The notes: a model not told the origin generated them from the letters alone. A stretch of 64,000 nucleotides of DNA from Corynebacterium stercoris (GCF_024160105.1 NZ_JAMFTQ010000002.1:124001-188000); one strand, 5' to 3'. Positions 50,037 to 62,078 are shown, counted from the first letter of the stretch. A program made the numbers and translations.

Positions 50037-50888
50037 CTACGACTGCGCCAAACGTGCCAGCTCTACGTCGGGATCGAAATCCGGCGCGGGCCACTCGTTG
50101 CCGAGGGACTTGAGAGCGTCGTAAAGCAACGTCTTAACCACGGTGCGGCAGTACTTCTTGTTGTCGGACGGGATGCAGTACCACGGCGCGACATCGGTGG
50201 ACGTCCGCGTCATGGCGATCTGGTACGCCGCCATGTACTGGGACCACAGCTTGCGGTCGTCGATGTCGCCGGGGTTGTACTTCCAGTGCTTCTTCGGGTT
50301 CGTGATGCGCTTGCGCAAATTCTCGGCCTGGTAATCGCGCGAAATGTGCGGCATAACCTTGATGATCTTTGTGCCGCGCGCAGCGAGCTCAGTTTCGAAG
50401 TCGACGATCGCGCCGTAGCGGCGCTCAATCTCCTCCGGCGGGGCCATCTGCTTCACGCGCTGTACCAGCACGTCCTCGTAGTGCGAACGGTCGAACACCG
50501 CGATCTGGCCAGGCTTGGGCAGGTGCGGCTCGAAACGCCACAGGAAGTCGTGCGCGGCCTCCTCCTCAGTCGGACGGCCGAAGGCCTTGACGTGCACGCC
50601 CTGCAGGTCCATGGTCTCGCCGATCACGTGGCGGACAATGCCGCCCTTGCCGGACGTGTCCATCCCCTGCAGCACCAGCAGCACCGACCCGGCCTGCTCG
50701 TTGTCGGCACGGCCGTTGGCGTAGAGCATCTCCTGGAGCTCGTCGAGGTCGTCGTCATACACGTGGAACGCCTTGTCCACGTCGTCGCTGCCGACGAGAC
50801 CCGGGGTCGCTTTCGGGTCCACGTCGTCGAGCTGGAAGTTCGGCCCGACGCGCAGCTCCTGCGCCTCCGAAACGGACACCTTAGGCAT
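50037..50888 (-). CDS. ppk2: Polyphosphate kinase 2 family protein
   Basis: A 283-aa PPK2-type enzyme that transfers phosphate between polyphosphate and nucleotides. The P-loop reads [15 protein letters not shown] near residue 72, and the lid and Walker B-like parts are [14 protein letters not shown] and [19 protein letters not shown] 50888 is chosen because GGAGG lies 6 nt upstream; longer in-frame readings overlap nusB entirely. It overlaps the nusB end by 8 bp. The preferred nucleotide cannot be told. Confidence 0.9.
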   Translation of the reverse strand: MPKVSVSEAQELRVGPNFQLDDVDPKATPGLVGSDDVDKAFHVYDDDLDELQEMLYANGRADNEQAGSVLLVLQGMDTSGKGGIVRHVIGETMDLQGVHVKAFGRPTEEEAAHDFLWRFEPHLPKPGQIAVFDRSHYEDVLVQRVKQMAPPEEIERRYGAIVDFETELAARGTKIIKVMPHISRDYQAENLRKRITNPKKHWKYNPGDIDDRKLWSQYMAAYQIAMTRTSTDVAPWYCIPSDNKKYCRTVVKTLLYDALKSLGNEWPAPDFDPDVELARLAQS

Positions 50889-51444
50889 GCGCGTCCTCCG
50901 CATTCTCCGATTCCACGGCAAACTCGGGTTCCGGGCTTTCGCTTGCCGACGGCGCGTCCTCACTGCCGTCGCCAAGCGTCGGCTCCGGCTCCACGCCGGG
51001 AGCGTCTGGGGACTGCGCCTGCACGATGCCGTCGAGCACGGCGTGGATGTACGGCGGCGCCTGGTTGCCGGAGTACTCGGTGGCCATCTCGAGGGCGTTC
51101 GCGATGGCGATGGCGGCGGGGACCTCCTCGTTGAAGAGGATCTCCCAGGTGGCCACGCGCAGGATCTGGCGGTCGACGGCGGGCAGACGGTGCAGCTCCC
51201 AGTCGCGGTTGAGAAACTGCTCGAGCGCGTCATCGAGGTCATCGAGCTTCTCGGCGGCGCCGCACACGATGTCGCGGGTGTACGCGGCGATCGGTGCGAC
51301 GGCATTCTGCGGGTCGGCGGAAAGCTGCTCGCGGTCTTCGAGGATGGAGACTGGATCGATGTCGCGGGTCTCGGCTTCGAAGAGGATGTCTACTGCACGG
51401 CGCCGTGCGCGGTAGCGGGCGCCGTGACGCTTGTAGTCAGGCAT
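50881..51444 (-). CDS. nusB: Transcription antitermination factor NusB
   Basis: RNA-binding factor for rRNA antitermination. The 187-aa product has the NusB fold in residues 1 to about 140 ([44 protein letters not shown]). A C-terminal acidic and Pro-rich tail of about 45 residues extends past the usual end. It follows efp with a 9-nt gap, the conserved efp-nusB pair. Confidence 0.96.
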   Translation of the reverse strand: MPDYKRHGARYRARRRAVDILFEAETRDIDPVSILEDREQLSADPQNAVAPIAAYTRDIVCGAAEKLDDLDDALEQFLNRDWELHRLPAVDRQILRVATWEILFNEEVPAAIAIANALEMATEYSGNQAPPYIHAVLDGIVQAQSPDAPGVEPEPTLGDGSEDAPSASESPEPEFAVESENAEDAHA

Positions 51445-51453
51445 CGCGGACGC

Positions 51454-52017
51454 TTAGTTGTTCACGCGGGAGAGGTACTCGCCCGTGCGGGTGTCAACCT
51501 TGACCACGTTGCCGGTCTCCAGGAACAGCGGCACCTGGATCTCGGCGCCGGTTTCCAGGGTGGCCGGCTTGGTGCCGCCGGTGGAGCGGTCGCCCTGCAG
51601 GCCCGGCTCGGTGTGGTCGATGCGCAGGTCGACGGAGATCGGCAGTTCGCCGAAGAGCGCCTCGCCCTCGTGGAAGGAGACCTGGACGCGCATGTTCTCC
51701 AGAAGGAAGCGGCCGGCGTCGCCGAAAGCCTCCGGGGAGAGCTCGTACTGCTCGAAGGTCTTGTCGTCCATGACGACGAAGTTGGTGCCGTCGTTGTACA
51801 GGTAGGTCATGTCGCGGCGGTCAACCGTCGCGGTCTCAACCTTCACGCCGGCGTTCCAGGTCTTGTCCACGGTCTTGCCGGTGACGACGTCCTTGAGCTT
51901 GGTGCGCACGAATGCGGGGCCCTTGCCCGGCTTGACGTGCTGGAACTCAATGATCTGCTGCAGCTTGCCGTCGACCTTCAGCACCAGGCCGTTCTTGAAA
52001 TCTGCGGTGGTTGCCAC
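51454..52017 (-). CDS. efp: Elongation factor P
   Basis: Relieves ribosomes stalled at polyproline. The 187-aa protein has three EF-P domains. The exposed loop reads [15 protein letters not shown], the actinobacterial form with a lysine that works without modification in C. glutamicum. The start is GTG 52017. It lies between pepQ and nusB. Confidence 0.97.
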   Translation of the reverse strand: MATTADFKNGLVLKVDGKLQQIIEFQHVKPGKGPAFVRTKLKDVVTGKTVDKTWNAGVKVETATVDRRDMTYLYNDGTNFVVMDDKTFEQYELSPEAFGDAGRFLLENMRVQVSFHEGEALFGELPISVDLRIDHTEPGLQGDRSTGGTKPATLETGAEIQVPLFLETGNVVKVDTRTGEYLSRVNN

Positions 52018-52062
52018 GGTGTTTTCCCTTCCCTTAGTGGACAGCGACCAAACACAGCAATG

Positions 52063-53154
52063 CTACAGCACGATCAATTCCTTGGGGTATTGGGTGATGA
52101 TGCGCGGCGCACCCGCGGTGATAATCAACGTGTCCTCGATGCGCACGCCGCCCTTGCCCGGCATGTAGATGCCGGGTTCGATGGTGAGCGTCATGTTCTC
52201 CCGCAGCGTGCCGGTACCGTGGACAGACGCGCTCGGCGCCTCGTGGACGTCGAGCCCCACGCCGTGGCCGGTGGAGTGCACGAAGTACTCGCCGAAGCCG
52301 GCCTCGGTGATCACGTTGCGGCAGGCGGCGTCGACATCCACCAGGGACGTGCCCACTACCGACGCCTTCACACCGGCGAGCTGGGCTGCGAGCGTCACCT
52401 CGTAGATCTCGCGGAGAAAGTCGCTCGGCTCCCCGATCGCGAAGGTGCGGGTCATGTCGGAGTTGAAGCCGAGGCGGTGCATGCCGAAGTCGATGGTTAC
52501 CAAGTCGCCGTCGGCAAGCTCGCGGTCCCCGGCGGCGTAGTGCGGCATCGCGGAGTTCGGGCCGGAGGCGACGATGGTGTCGAAGCTTGGGCGCTCCGCG
52601 CCGAGCGTGCGCATGCGGAATTCGAGGTCCGCGGCAATCTCGCGTTCGGTGCGGCCGGCGCGGATGCCGCCGTCGTCGATAAGCTCGCGCAGCGCCTGGG
52701 TGGCAAGTTCGGCGGCTTCGGTGAGGCGGGTGAGCTCGAGGTTGTCTTTGGTGATGCGGATGTCTTCGATCACCCCGGTGACAGGCACGAGGGTGACGCC
52801 CTCCGGGCACGCCTCCTCGAGCTTCTTCAGCTGGGCGACGGAGACGTAATCTGCCTCGAAGCCCACGCGGCGGCCCTCCTTCACCTCCGCCAGCAGCTCG
52901 GGAGCGAGGTGGCGGCCGATGTGCGCCGGGATGTCCGGCACCTGGTGTGCGATCTGGGTGGTGTAGCGTCCGTCGGTGGCAATGGCCGCACTGCGGTCTT
53001 TGGAAACCAGCAGAGCGGCGTTGGAGCCTGTGAAGCCGGAGAGGTAGCGCACGTGGGTGACGCGGGTGACCAGCATGTCGTCCACACGCTTCGCGGCGAG
53101 TTCGGAAGCGAGTTTCCGGCGGCGGTCTTCAAAGCGGGTATCGGCAAGTCCCAT
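52063..53154 (-). CDS. pepQ: Xaa-Pro aminopeptidase/dipeptidase (M24 family)
   Basis: A 363-aa metallopeptidase that cleaves next to proline. The N-terminal creatinase-like domain runs to about residue 130. The pita-bread catalytic domain has metal ligands in DFGMHRLGFNSDMTRTF, HSTGHGVGLDVHE, IEPGIY and RIED. It lies between aroQ and efp, as in related actinobacteria. Confidence 0.93.
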   Translation of the reverse strand: MGLADTRFEDRRRKLASELAAKRVDDMLVTRVTHVRYLSGFTGSNAALLVSKDRSAAIATDGRYTTQIAHQVPDIPAHIGRHLAPELLAEVKEGRRVGFEADYVSVAQLKKLEEACPEGVTLVPVTGVIEDIRITKDNLELTRLTEAAELATQALRELIDDGGIRAGRTEREIAADLEFRMRTLGAERPSFDTIVASGPNSAMPHYAAGDRELADGDLVTIDFGMHRLGFNSDMTRTFAIGEPSDFLREIYEVTLAAQLAGVKASVVGTSLVDVDAACRNVITEAGFGEYFVHSTGHGVGLDVHEAPSASVHGTGTLRENMTLTIEPGIYMPGKGGVRIEDTLIITAGAPRIITQYPKELIVL

Positions 53155-53170
53155 GGTGTCCTCCTGACTG

Positions 53171-53614
53171 CTAAGGCAATTGCTGCGTGCGGGCGATGTG
53201 GTCCAAGGCTAGCCGGTAGCCGTCCACGCCGAGGCCGGCGATCACCCCGCGGGCGATCGGCGACAGGTACGAGTGCTGGCGGAACGGCTCGCGCGCGTGC
53301 ACGTTCGAGATATGCACCTCGATGAATCCGGCGCCGTCGGCGACCTCGGCGAGCGCGTCGCGCAGCGCCACGGACGTGTGCGTGAACCCGCCGGGGTTGA
53401 TGATCACGGGCCAGCCGTTATCCGCCGCCTCGTGCACCCACTCGATCAGCTCGCCTTCGTGATTCGACTGCCTGCACACCACCTTCACGCCCAGCTCCTC
53501 GGCGCGTGAGAGCATTTGCTTCTCGACGTCTGCGAGCGTCGTGGCGCCGTAGATTTCCGGCTGGCGCTTGCCGAGGCGATTCAGGTTGGGACCGTTGAGC
53601 ACGAGAATGGTCAT
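53171..53614 (-). CDS. aroQ: 3-dehydroquinate dehydratase, type II
   Basis: Third shikimate-pathway step. The 147-aa protein has the type II features [17 protein letters not shown] (catalytic Tyr), [16 protein letters not shown] and [14 protein letters not shown]. It starts 5 nt after the aroB stop, so it is coupled to aroB in the aro cluster. Confidence 0.96.
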   Translation of the reverse strand: MTILVLNGPNLNRLGKRQPEIYGATTLADVEKQMLSRAEELGVKVVCRQSNHEGELIEWVHEAADNGWPVIINPGGFTHTSVALRDALAEVADGAGFIEVHISNVHAREPFRQHSYLSPIARGVIAGLGVDGYRLALDHIARTQQLP

Positions 53615-53619
53615 GGCGT

Positions 53620-54672
53620 CTACTCCGAGATCTTTGCGTAGGCCGAGCGCATCTCGTCGATGGTCGCGTCTTCGAGGCGGGTGCAGGAGCCGAGGCCGTC
53701 GAGAACTACAAAGCGGATGCGGCCGTCGCGGTTCTTCTTGTCGTGAGTCATCGCGTCGTAGAGCTCATCGAAGGCGCCGGCCTCGTAGCGCGAGGGCAAG
53801 CCCACTGCGTCGAGGATCTCCTGGTGGAGGGCCAGCAAGGAATCGTCGATAAGCCCGCGCTGGTGTGCCAGGTGCGCGGCGAACATCATGCCCACGCCGA
53901 CGGCGTTGCCGTGGCGCCATGTGTAGTCCTCGCGGCGCTCGATGGCGTGGCCGAGGGTGTGGCCGTAGTTGAGAATCTCGCGCAGCCCGGCTTCCTTAAG
54001 GTCCTCGCTGACCACGCGCGCCTTGACGGCGACGGAGCGCTCGACAAGCTCCTCCCAGTGTTTGTGGGCGCCGGCGCGGTAGAGATCCAGGATGGCCGGG
54101 TCGGCGATGAAACCGGTCTTCACCAGCTCGGCGGAGCCGGAGATGACCTCCTCCTCCGGCAGGGTGTAGATGCGCTCGAGGTCGATGAACACAGCGTTCG
54201 GCTCGTGGAACGCGCCGACCAGGTTTTTGCCGGCGGCAGTGTTGATGCCGGTCTTGCCGCCCACCGCGGCATCCACCATGGCGAGCAGCGTCGTGGGCAC
54301 ATGCACGACCTTGATGCCGCGCATCCACGCGGACGCGACGAAACCGGCGAGGTCTGTCACCGCGCCGCCCCCGAGACCCACCACGGCATCCTGGCGGGAG
54401 AATCCTGCCTCGCCGAGCGCATCCCAGAGCTGGCCGGCGACCTCGAGGGTCTTGCCGTCCTCTGCGTCCGGCACCGCCAACAAGTGGGGTTCGACGCCAA
54501 CGGACTCGAGGTCGCAGACAATGTTTCGTGCGATCGCCCGCAGCGGCTGCTGGTGGATGATCGCCACCTTCCGCGCGCCGGAGGTCTTGATGTGGTTCGC
54601 CACCTGCGCGGTGATGTCGTGCCCGATATGAATGGTGTAGGGGCTCGCGCCCGTGACCTGAATTTCAGCCAT
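53620..54672 (-). CDS. aroB: 3-dehydroquinate synthase
   Basis: Makes 3-dehydroquinate from DAHP. The 350-aa protein has the NAD site [33 protein letters not shown] with the catalytic Lys, and the zinc ligands in [15 protein letters not shown] 54672 is chosen because AAGGGG is suitably spaced; ATG 54678 is two codons earlier. It follows aroK by 24 nt. Confidence 0.96.
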   Translation of the reverse strand: MAEIQVTGASPYTIHIGHDITAQVANHIKTSGARKVAIIHQQPLRAIARNIVCDLESVGVEPHLLAVPDAEDGKTLEVAGQLWDALGEAGFSRQDAVVGLGGGAVTDLAGFVASAWMRGIKVVHVPTTLLAMVDAAVGGKTGINTAAGKNLVGAFHEPNAVFIDLERIYTLPEEEVISGSAELVKTGFIADPAILDLYRAGAHKHWEELVERSVAVKARVVSEDLKEAGLREILNYGHTLGHAIERREDYTWRHGNAVGVGMMFAAHLAHQRGLIDDSLLALHQEILDAVGLPSRYEAGAFDELYDAMTHDKKNRDGRIRFVVLDGLGSCTRLEDATIDEMRSAYAKISE

Positions 54673-54696
54673 GTTCATGCCCCTTGGGTGCGTCGG

Positions 54697-55218
54697 TTAG
54701 GAATCGATGAAGCTTAGGACCTCGGCCACCACGCGCTGCGGCGGGCGGGAGTCGGTGCGCACGCGGTGGTCCGCCACCTCGCGGTAGAACGGCTCGCGCG
54801 TGGTCAAAAGGTTGCGGTAGTGCGCGGCCGGGTCGTCGGCCTTGAGCACCGGGCGCGAGGTGTCGCCGGCGGTGCGGCGGATGCCTTCCTCGGCGGTCAC
54901 GTCGATCCACACCACCGGGTGGCGCTGCAGCAGCGTGCGGGTGGATTCGGTGAGCACCGCCCCGCCGCCGAGGCTGACCACACCGCCGGTCGCCAGTGCG
55001 CGGGCCACGTAGCCCGCCTCGACCTCGCGGAACCGCGGCTCGCCGAGCTCGGCGAACAGTTCGCCGCAAGCGACGCCCTCGCCCTGCTCAATCAGCGAAT
55101 CAGAATCAACGAACGGCAGGTTCAGGGCACTCGCCAGGCGACGGCCGATCGTCGATTTGCCCGCACCCGGCGGGCCGACGAGTACCACGCGCGGCGAAGA
55201 ATTCACCATGTTAGGCAT
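54697..55218 (-). CDS. aroK: Shikimate kinase
   Basis: Phosphorylates shikimate. The 173-aa protein has the P-loop [22 protein letters not shown] for shikimate binding, and GGGAVL. ATG 55218 overlaps the aroC end by 8 bp and has AGGAGG 9 nt upstream; ATG 55209 three codons later is possible. Confidence 0.96.
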   Translation of the reverse strand: MPNMVNSSPRVVLVGPPGAGKSTIGRRLASALNLPFVDSDSLIEQGEGVACGELFAELGEPRFREVEAGYVARALATGGVVSLGGGAVLTESTRTLLQRHPVVWIDVTAEEGIRRTAGDTSRPVLKADDPAAHYRNLLTTREPFYREVADHRVRTDSRPPQRVVAEVLSFIDS

Positions 55219-56449
55219 CTGCGTCAGCCTCCTGCGCCTCCTGCCCGCCGAAAGCGAGCCGCTGGGCAACGTACTCGTTGTAGGACGCGATGTTGCGCTT
55301 GACTTCGTCGAGGCTGTCGCCGCCGAACTTCTCCAGCACGGCGCGCGCGAGCACGAGTGCGACCATCGCCTCGGCGACCACGCCGCCGGCTGGCACGGCG
55401 CAGACATCCGAGCGCTGGTGGATGCCGCTCGCAGCCTCGCCCGTCGCCATGTCCACGGTCTTCAGCGCGCGGGGCACGGTGGAGATCGGTTTCATGGCGG
55501 CGCGCACGCGCAGTTGCTCGCCGTTGGTCATGCCGCCTTCGAGGCCGCCGGCGCGGTTGGTCAGGCGGCGCACGCTGCCGTCCTCGCGCACCATTTCGTC
55601 GTGCGCCTCGGAACCGCGGCGGCGGGCCTCCTCGAAGCCGTCGCCGACCTCGACGCCCTTCACCGACTGGATACCCATGAGCGCCGCGGCGAGCTGCGCG
55701 TCGAGGCGGTGCTCGCCGGAGATGTGGGAGCCGAGGCCGATCGGCAGGCCGTCCACGATCACCTCGACGATGCCGCCGAGCGTGTCGCCGGCCTTCTTCG
55801 CGGCCTCGATGCACGCGACCATGTCGGCCTCAGCGTCCTTGTCGTACGCGCGCACCGGGGAAGCATCGATCGCGTCGATGTCCGCGAAGCTCGGGCCCTC
55901 GCCCGCAGCCGGCGTGGACTCGCCGATGCTCACGACGTGCGAGAACACCTCCACGCCCAGCGTCTCGCGCAGGAAAGAGCGCGCCACCGCCGCCGCCGCG
56001 ACGCGGGCAGCCGTCTCGCGTGCCGACGACCGCTCCAAGACCGGCCGCGCAGAATCGAAGCCGTACTTGACCATGCCGGCGAAGTCGGCGTGGCCCGGTC
56101 GCGGGCGGGTGAGACTAGCGCCGCGGCCGGACGCCATCGCCTTGGCCACTTCCTCGTCCTCCAGATCCAGCGGATCCGGGGACATGATGGTGGTCCACTT
56201 CGGCCACTCAGTGTTGCCGATCATGATGGCAATCGGGCTACCGATCGTCGCACCGTGCAGGATGCCCGTCAGTAAAGTCAGCTCATCCTGCTCGAACTTC
56301 ATGCGCGCGCCGCGGCCGTAGCCGAGGCGGCGGCGTGCGAGCTGGTGGCCGATTTCTTCTTTGGTCACCGGCACCCCGGCCGGCATATTCTCGACGAGCG
56401 CCACAAGCGCCTGCCCATGGGATTCCCCAGACGTGGTCCAACGCAGCAT
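55211..56449 (-). CDS. aroC: Chorismate synthase
   Basis: Last shared aromatic step, using reduced FMN. The 412-aa protein starts [25 protein letters not shown], the strong family signature, with [16 protein letters not shown] and [16 protein letters not shown] in the middle. The Ala/Asp/Glu-rich C-terminus is not conserved. It is the first gene of aroC-aroK-aroB-aroQ. Confidence 0.97.
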   Translation of the reverse strand: MLRWTTSGESHGQALVALVENMPAGVPVTKEEIGHQLARRRLGYGRGARMKFEQDELTLLTGILHGATIGSPIAIMIGNTEWPKWTTIMSPDPLDLEDEEVAKAMASGRGASLTRPRPGHADFAGMVKYGFDSARPVLERSSARETAARVAAAAVARSFLRETLGVEVFSHVVSIGESTPAAGEGPSFADIDAIDASPVRAYDKDAEADMVACIEAAKKAGDTLGGIVEVIVDGLPIGLGSHISGEHRLDAQLAAALMGIQSVKGVEVGDGFEEARRRGSEAHDEMVREDGSVRRLTNRAGGLEGGMTNGEQLRVRAAMKPISTVPRALKTVDMATGEAASGIHQRSDVCAVPAGGVVAEAMVALVLARAVLEKFGGDSLDEVKRNIASYNEYVAQRLAFGGQEAQEADADA

Positions 56450-56479
56450 GGCGTCATTGTCTCACACCTCGCCTGCGCA

Positions 56480-56878
56480 TCAGACGGGAAGTCCCGCAAC
56501 CCCCGCCACACCCCACGCAGCGGCGAGCATCGCGGGCCCGTGCGGCACCGTCCGGCTCCGCGCCAGCATGCCGACGCACGCGGTGAGCAGACCGGATACC
56601 CCGATCGCGGCAAGCACGCCGGGCAGACCTGCGCACCACGCAGCACCCACGCCGAGCGGCACTGCGAGCTTGATGTCTCCCCCGCCGATTCTCGTGCCAA
56701 CGAACAAATAGGCCGCCGGCCACACGAGCCCCCACAGCGCCCCCGGATCGATCACGCACAACGCGCACGCCGGCGCGAACGCCGGGAGGGTCAGCCAATC
56801 GGGCAGGCGTTGAAACCGAACGTCGGAAAGCGTGAGCCCTAGGCTCCACGCAGCAGCAAAAATCCCCCAAATCCCCAT
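56480..56878 (-). CDS. Small prepilin peptidase-like membrane protease (A24 family)
   Basis: A 132-aa membrane protein with the A24 catalytic aspartates, one in LSDVRFQRLPDWLTLP and one in the GGGDIK motif. It lacks the methyltransferase part of long prepilin peptidases, as is usual for this short actinobacterial form found next to aroE. No pilin gene is visible here, so its substrate is open. It is 18 nt after aroE. Confidence 0.85.
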   Translation of the reverse strand: MGIWGIFAAAWSLGLTLSDVRFQRLPDWLTLPAFAPACALCVIDPGALWGLVWPAAYLFVGTRIGGGDIKLAVPLGVGAAWCAGLPGVLAAIGVSGLLTACVGMLARSRTVPHGPAMLAAAWGVAGVAGLPV

Positions 56879-56896
56879 ACCCGGGGAGTCTAGGGG

Positions 56897-57718
56897 CTAG
56901 TGCTTGCCGACGTTCGACATCAGCGCGGCGCGCATCGCCTCCCGCGGGGCCGCGGTGCCGGTGAACTGCTCGAATTGGGAGTAGGACTGGCCTGCGAGCA
57001 TGACGAGGCCGCCGACGGTCGGGTGACCATGCGACGCGGCGCGGATCGCGAGCTTGGTGGGCCACGGGTTGTAGATCACGTCGAGCAGCGGCGCGTGGGC
57101 GATGCCGTTGACGTGGGCCTCGATGGCCTCAGGTGGGACAGTGGAGATGACGACGTCGGCGGCCATAGTGGCGGATTCGATGTCCGTGCCGAAGCCTGCG
57201 AAGACGACGTCCATGCCGCCGGTCAGCCCGGCAATTTCGGCGGAGCGGTCGCTGCGGTTGATGACGGTGACGCGCTCAGTGCCGAGCTCGCGCAGCGCCC
57301 ACAGCGCGGGGCGCGCGGTGCCGCCCGCGCCGACGACGACGGCGGTGCGGATCGCCGCACCGCGCATCAGCTCGTCGAGGGCGGCGAGGATGCCCTCGCA
57401 GTCCGTGTTGTCCGCGCGCCAGCCGCGCTCGGTGCGCACGAGCGTATTCGCGGAACCGATCGCGCAGGCGCGGTCAGTGACCTCGTCGGCGAACTCGAGG
57501 GCCGCGAACTTCGCAGGCATGGTCACGGAGAACCCGCGGTACTCCTCCCCCGCCTCGGCGACGATGCGCGGCAGGTCCTCGGCGGTGCACTCGATGCGGG
57601 TGTACTCCCAGCCGGTGAGCCCCGCGGCCTCGTAGCCGGCGTTGTGCAGCACAGGCGAGAGAGAGTGGGCGATCGGTGAGCCCAGGACCGCGGCGCGGTG
57701 CGTGATCGGCGCGGCCAT
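56897..57718 (-). CDS. aroE: Shikimate dehydrogenase
   Basis: Reduces 3-dehydroshikimate. The 273-aa protein has the shikimate-site motifs GSPIAHSLSPVLHNAGY and FSVTMPAKFAAL, and a cofactor motif VVGAGGTARPA. Usually the second motif reads NVTxPxK; here the Asn is replaced by Ser. ATG 57718 overlaps the mltG stop (TAATG). Confidence 0.93.
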   Translation of the reverse strand: MAAPITHRAAVLGSPIAHSLSPVLHNAGYEAAGLTGWEYTRIECTAEDLPRIVAEAGEEYRGFSVTMPAKFAALEFADEVTDRACAIGSANTLVRTERGWRADNTDCEGILAALDELMRGAAIRTAVVVGAGGTARPALWALRELGTERVTVINRSDRSAEIAGLTGGMDVVFAGFGTDIESATMAADVVISTVPPEAIEAHVNGIAHAPLLDVIYNPWPTKLAIRAASHGHPTVGGLVMLAGQSYSQFEQFTGTAAPREAMRAALMSNVGKH

Positions 57719-58857
57719 TAGCGCTGGGAGTCGAGCACGCCGGAGTTGATCGCCCGCTGGGTGTCCTGCAGGTGCTGCTCGAAGGTCTCGTTGAAGATGG
57801 TGGTGCCGTCCTTGTCCACGGTGACGAAGAACAGCCAGTTGCCGTCGGCCGGGTTCTCCATCGCCTCGATGGCCTCGATGGACGGGGACGCGATCGGGGT
57901 CTGCGGCAGGCCGTCCATGGCGTATGTGTTCCACGGGGTGACGCGCTGGCGATCGGCGTCGGTGGTGGCGACCTCGACGGACGGCAGGCCGTAGTTCACG
58001 GTGGAGTCGAACTCTAGGCGCATCGGAGCATTGAGACGGTTGAGAATCACGCGGGCGACTTTGTCGAACTCGCCGGCCGGTGCCTCGCGCTCCACGAGTG
58101 AAGCGGCGGTGAGCAGCTCGTAGGGGCTCAAGCCCACGTTCTTGGCGCGGTCGACGATGCCGGTGGCGTCGTACTGCTTAGCGGAACGGGTAATCAGGTC
58201 AGTGAGGATCTCCTCGGCGCTGGCGCCCGGGTCGATGATGTACTCGCCCGGTGCGATCAGGCCCTCGAGGCGCTTCGCGTCACCCTTGCGGGCGTTGACC
58301 ACGTCGAGCGCCCACGCCGGCACACCGAGGCTCGCGGCATCCGCGTCGGAAGCGACCTTGTTCAGCTTCTCCACGTCCACGCAGTTAGTTGCGGTGCCGC
58401 AGGTGACGTCCTGGATCATGGTGAGGATGCCGTGGCGCACCTGCCCGCCGAGCACGTTGATATCCATCAGCGTCGCGCCGCCGTAGACCTTCAGCGGGGT
58501 GATCTTGTTCGCCGGATCCAACAGCGCCTCGACGGCGGACTCCGCGCTCATCTCGCCCTGCAGGCGGTAGAAGCCGGGGTGGATGCTGTCCGAATCCGGG
58601 TTGTTCGCCGCCGCGGTTTGGAACGCGCTATTTGTCTTCACAATGCCGCGCTCTTCCAACTCCGGGCCGAGCTGCGAGATCGTGGACCCCTCGGCGATCT
58701 CCACGATCTCCTCCTGGCCGTTGCCGGTGCCTTCGAAATCGCCGGCGTTGCCGCCGCGCGCGACCGCGATCCACGCGATCAGGCCGATGATGACAAGGAT
58801 CGAGGCCACGAGCACGGCGATGCTGCGGGTGCGCTGTGCGCTACGTCGGGTGGTCAC
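57718..58857 (-). CDS. mltG: Endolytic murein transglycosylase MltG
   Basis: Membrane-bound enzyme that cuts new glycan strands. The 379-aa protein has one membrane helix (about residues 13-32) and then the YceG domain with the catalytic Glu in [43 protein letters not shown] is the family C-terminal signature. It starts at GTG 58857, overlapping ruvX by 4 bp. Confidence 0.95.
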   Translation of the reverse strand: MTTRRSAQRTRSIAVLVASILVIIGLIAWIAVARGGNAGDFEGTGNGQEEIVEIAEGSTISQLGPELEERGIVKTNSAFQTAAANNPDSDSIHPGFYRLQGEMSAESAVEALLDPANKITPLKVYGGATLMDINVLGGQVRHGILTMIQDVTCGTATNCVDVEKLNKVASDADAASLGVPAWALDVVNARKGDAKRLEGLIAPGEYIIDPGASAEEILTDLITRSAKQYDATGIVDRAKNVGLSPYELLTAASLVEREAPAGEFDKVARVILNRLNAPMRLEFDSTVNYGLPSVEVATTDADRQRVTPWNTYAMDGLPQTPIASPSIEAIEAMENPADGNWLFFVTVDKDGTTIFNETFEQHLQDTQRAINSGVLDSQR

Positions 58858-59360
58858 GATTCGTTCTCCTTGAGGTCCTTGAGGTAGTTGGCGCGGCCGT
58901 CCAGCCAGGACTGGAGGATCTCGACCGCAGCCGCCTGATCTATGAATTTTCGGCCACGCTTCTCGTTCGTGCCAGCGGAGCGCATCGCATTTGCGGCGAC
59001 GACGGTGGTGAGGCGCTCATCCGCCATGCGCACGGGAAGGCCCGTGCGGCGCCTGATGCGAAACGCGATCTCCTTCGCGTGCTTCACGCTCTTCGAGCCG
59101 TTTCCCTGCAGGTCACGTGGCATACCGACGACGACTTCGGTGATGTCGTAGTCCTCGGTGAGCGCCACGAGACGGTCGATGTCGGCGCCGTCGCGGTCCT
59201 TGAAACCGGTGACGCGCTCCACCGTCTCAACGGGGGTAGCCAAGCGGGCATCCCGGTCCGACACAGCCACGCCGATGCGCACGGTTCCGACGTCGACGCC
59301 GAGGCGGCGGCCGGGACCCGGGTCATCCACGCCGGGCGTATCTGGCTGGACCTGCGCCAT
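58854..59360 (-). CDS. ruvX: RuvX/YqgF RNase H-fold protein
   Basis: RNase H-fold nuclease implicated in rRNA maturation or Holliday junction processing. The 168-aa protein has [35 protein letters not shown] and DERLTTVVA, the full YqgF set with acidic active residues. ATG 59360 is used; GTG 59363 directly before it is possible. It follows the alaS stop by 3 nt. Confidence 0.95.
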   Translation of the reverse strand: MAQVQPDTPGVDDPGPGRRLGVDVGTVRIGVAVSDRDARLATPVETVERVTGFKDRDGADIDRLVALTEDYDITEVVVGMPRDLQGNGSKSVKHAKEIAFRIRRRTGLPVRMADERLTTVVAANAMRSAGTNEKRGRKFIDQAAAVEILQSWLDGRANYLKDLKENES

Positions 59361-59363
59361 CAC

Positions 59364-62030
59364 TTAGCCCTGCAGTCCCTGGCGCAGTGCGGCGAGTCCG
59401 GCGTCGATGCCGGCCGGGTTCGCGCCGGAGCCTTGTGCGAGATCCGGTTTGCCGCCGCCTTTGCCGTCGACGTGCTGGCCGAAGGCCTTAACCAGCTCGC
59501 CGGCCTTGATGCCGGCGTCGACGGCCTGCGGGGTAGCCGCGATCGCGAACGCCGCCTTGCCGCCGTCGGCGGAGGCGAGCACGACAACAGCCGCGCGGTC
59601 GTTGAGCTTGCCGCGGACGTCGTTCGCCATGGTGCGCAAGTCGCCGGTGTTCACGCCGTCCGGCAGGTGCACCGCCACGAGCGAGTACTCCCCGACGGTC
59701 TCCGCCTTCGCCGCCAGGTCAGCGGTCTGGCCCAGCAGCTGCCGGCGGTGCAGGTTCTCAATCTCCTTCTCCGCCGCGCGGAGACGCTCGGTGAGCTGGG
59801 CGATGCGCTCCGGCAGCTGCTCGGACGGGGTCTTCAGCTCCGTCGCCAAGCCGGAGGCGAGCGCCGCTTCCTTGGAGAAGTAGCGGAAGGACTCCATTCC
59901 GGAGTACGCCTCGATGCGGCGCGCGCCGGAGCCCACGGAGGACTCGCCGAGCACGGCCACGGGGCCGATCTGGGAGGAGTGGCCGACGTGGGTGCCGCCG
60001 CACAGCTCGATGGAGAACGGGCCGCCGATCTCCACGACGCGGACCTGGTCGCCGTAGTTCTCACCGAACAGCGCCATCGCGCCCATCGCCTTCGCCTCCT
60101 CCAGGGAGGTCTCGATGGTGTTCACGGCGAAGTCCGCGTCCACTGCCTGGTTGGTGATGGTCGCAATCTCCTCCAGCTGCGCCTCTGAGAGCTGGTCGGT
60201 GTAGTTGAAGTCGAAGCGCAGGTAGCCCGGCTTGTTCAAGGAGCCAGCCTGAACCGCGGTGGGGCCGAGCACCTGGCGCAGGGCGGCGTGGATGAGGTGG
60301 GTGGCAGTGTGGGCCTGGCGGGCGCCGTGGCGCCACGCGCCGTCGACCTCAGCCGTGACCGTGGTGCCGAGGTCCAGCCCGCCGTTTTGGACGGTGGCCT
60401 TGTGCACCCACAGCTTCTTGCCGATCTTCTGCACGTCGTTGACGTTGAGCACCGTGTCGCCCACGAGGATGCGGCCACGGTCGGCCATCTGGCCGCCGGC
60501 CTCGGCGTACATCGGGGTGACGTCGAGGATGACCTCCACCTCGTCGCCGGCGTTAACCTCAGTGACTTTTTCCCCGTCGCGGACGAGGCCGATCACGTTC
60601 GCGTCGTGGGTGAGCTGGTCGTAGCCAACGAACTCGGTCGGGTAAGTGTCCACCCATTCGCGGTAGAGCGAGTCGTCGCGGTTGCCCATCTTCTTCGCCT
60701 TGTTGTCCGCCTTGGCGCGGTCGCGCTGCTCCTGCATCGCGGCATCGAAGGCGGCCATGTCCACGTCGAGGCCGGCCTCGCGGGCCATCTCGAGGGTGAG
60801 GTCGATCGGGAAACCGTAGGTATCGTGCAGCTCGAAGGCCTGGCCGCCGGAGATGGTGGTGCCGCCGGCTGCCTTGAGCGCGCCAGCCGCCTCGTCGAAG
60901 CGGTGGGTGCCGGACTCCAGCGTCCTAGAGAAGGCGCGCTCCTCGGCAAGCGCCACGCGCAGGATGCGCTCGCGGTTCTCGGCAATCTCCGGGAACGACG
61001 GCGTCATCGTGTCCATGATGGTGTTCATCAGCGGCTCCATGACCTCGCCGGTCGCGCCGAGGAGACGGGCGGAGCGGATGATGCGGCGCAGCAGGCGGCG
61101 CAGGATGTAGCCGCGGCCCTCGTTGGACGGGGTGACGCCGTCGAGGATGATCATCATCGCGGTGCGGGAGTGGTCGGCGATGACGCGGAAACGCACGTCG
61201 TCGGCCGGGTTGCCGGCGTCGTACTTGGTGCCGGTCAGTTCCGCAGCCACGTCGATCACGGGGCGCAGCAGGTCAGTCTCGTAGACGTTGTCCACGCCCT
61301 GCAGGATGCAGGCGACGCGCTCGACACCTAGGCCGGTATCGATGTTCTTGTTCGGCAGCTCGCCGAGAATCTCGAAGCCGCCCTTCTTGTCGCCCGCACC
61401 GCGGATGGACTCCATGAAGACCAGGTTCCAGATCTCCATGTAGCGGTTGTCGTCCGCGATCGGGCCGCCTTCCTTGCCGTACTCGGGGCCGCGGTCGTAG
61501 TAGATCTCGGAGCAGGGGCCGCACGGGCCGGGCACACCCATGGACCAGAAGTTGTCCTCCATGCCCATGCGCTGGATGCGTTCCGACGGCACACCCACGA
61601 CGTTCTCCCAGATCCCTGCGGCCTCATCGTCGTCGGTGTACACGGTGACCCAGAGACGCTCCGGGTCGAGCCCGAAGCCGCCGTCGGCACGGTCACCGGT
61701 GAGCAGCGACCAGGCGTGCTTGATCGCACCCTCCTTGAAGTACTGCCCGAAGGAGAAGTTGCCCGCCATCTGGAAAAAGGTGTTGTGTCGGGTGGTGATG
61801 CCCACCTCCTCGATATCGAGGGTGCGCACGCACTTCTGGATCGAGGTGGCCAGGCCGTTCTCGAACGGCGGGGTCTGCTGGCCCAGGAAGTAGGGCTTGA
61901 ACGGCACCATGCCGGCGTTGACGAAAAGCAGCGTCGGGTCATCCAGGATCAAGGAAGCGCTGGGCACCTCGGTGTGCCCTGCCTTGACAAAATGGTTGGT
62001 GAACCGCTCCCGGATTTCGTGGGTCTGCAC
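59364..62030 (-). CDS. alaS: Alanyl-tRNA synthetase
   Basis: Charges tRNA-Ala and edits mischarged tRNA. The 888-aa protein has the class II catalytic region ([25 protein letters not shown]), the editing domain with [16 protein letters not shown] and [16 protein letters not shown], and a C-terminal coiled-coil/DHHA1 part. The GTG at 62030 ([13 protein letters not shown]) is chosen because GAAAGGA lies 8 nt upstream and the N-terminus fits; an ATG at 62066 adds 12 unsupported residues. Confidence 0.97.
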   Translation of the reverse strand: MQTHEIRERFTNHFVKAGHTEVPSASLILDDPTLLFVNAGMVPFKPYFLGQQTPPFENGLATSIQKCVRTLDIEEVGITTRHNTFFQMAGNFSFGQYFKEGAIKHAWSLLTGDRADGGFGLDPERLWVTVYTDDDEAAGIWENVVGVPSERIQRMGMEDNFWSMGVPGPCGPCSEIYYDRGPEYGKEGGPIADDNRYMEIWNLVFMESIRGAGDKKGGFEILGELPNKNIDTGLGVERVACILQGVDNVYETDLLRPVIDVAAELTGTKYDAGNPADDVRFRVIADHSRTAMMIILDGVTPSNEGRGYILRRLLRRIIRSARLLGATGEVMEPLMNTIMDTMTPSFPEIAENRERILRVALAEERAFSRTLESGTHRFDEAAGALKAAGGTTISGGQAFELHDTYGFPIDLTLEMAREAGLDVDMAAFDAAMQEQRDRAKADNKAKKMGNRDDSLYREWVDTYPTEFVGYDQLTHDANVIGLVRDGEKVTEVNAGDEVEVILDVTPMYAEAGGQMADRGRILVGDTVLNVNDVQKIGKKLWVHKATVQNGGLDLGTTVTAEVDGAWRHGARQAHTATHLIHAALRQVLGPTAVQAGSLNKPGYLRFDFNYTDQLSEAQLEEIATITNQAVDADFAVNTIETSLEEAKAMGAMALFGENYGDQVRVVEIGGPFSIELCGGTHVGHSSQIGPVAVLGESSVGSGARRIEAYSGMESFRYFSKEAALASGLATELKTPSEQLPERIAQLTERLRAAEKEIENLHRRQLLGQTADLAAKAETVGEYSLVAVHLPDGVNTGDLRTMANDVRGKLNDRAAVVVLASADGGKAAFAIAATPQAVDAGIKAGELVKAFGQHVDGKGGGKPDLAQGSGANPAGIDAGLAALRQGLQG

Positions 62031-62078
62031 GTCATGTGTCCTTTCGCTCACGCGTGATGGCGTCAATCCCGCACTACT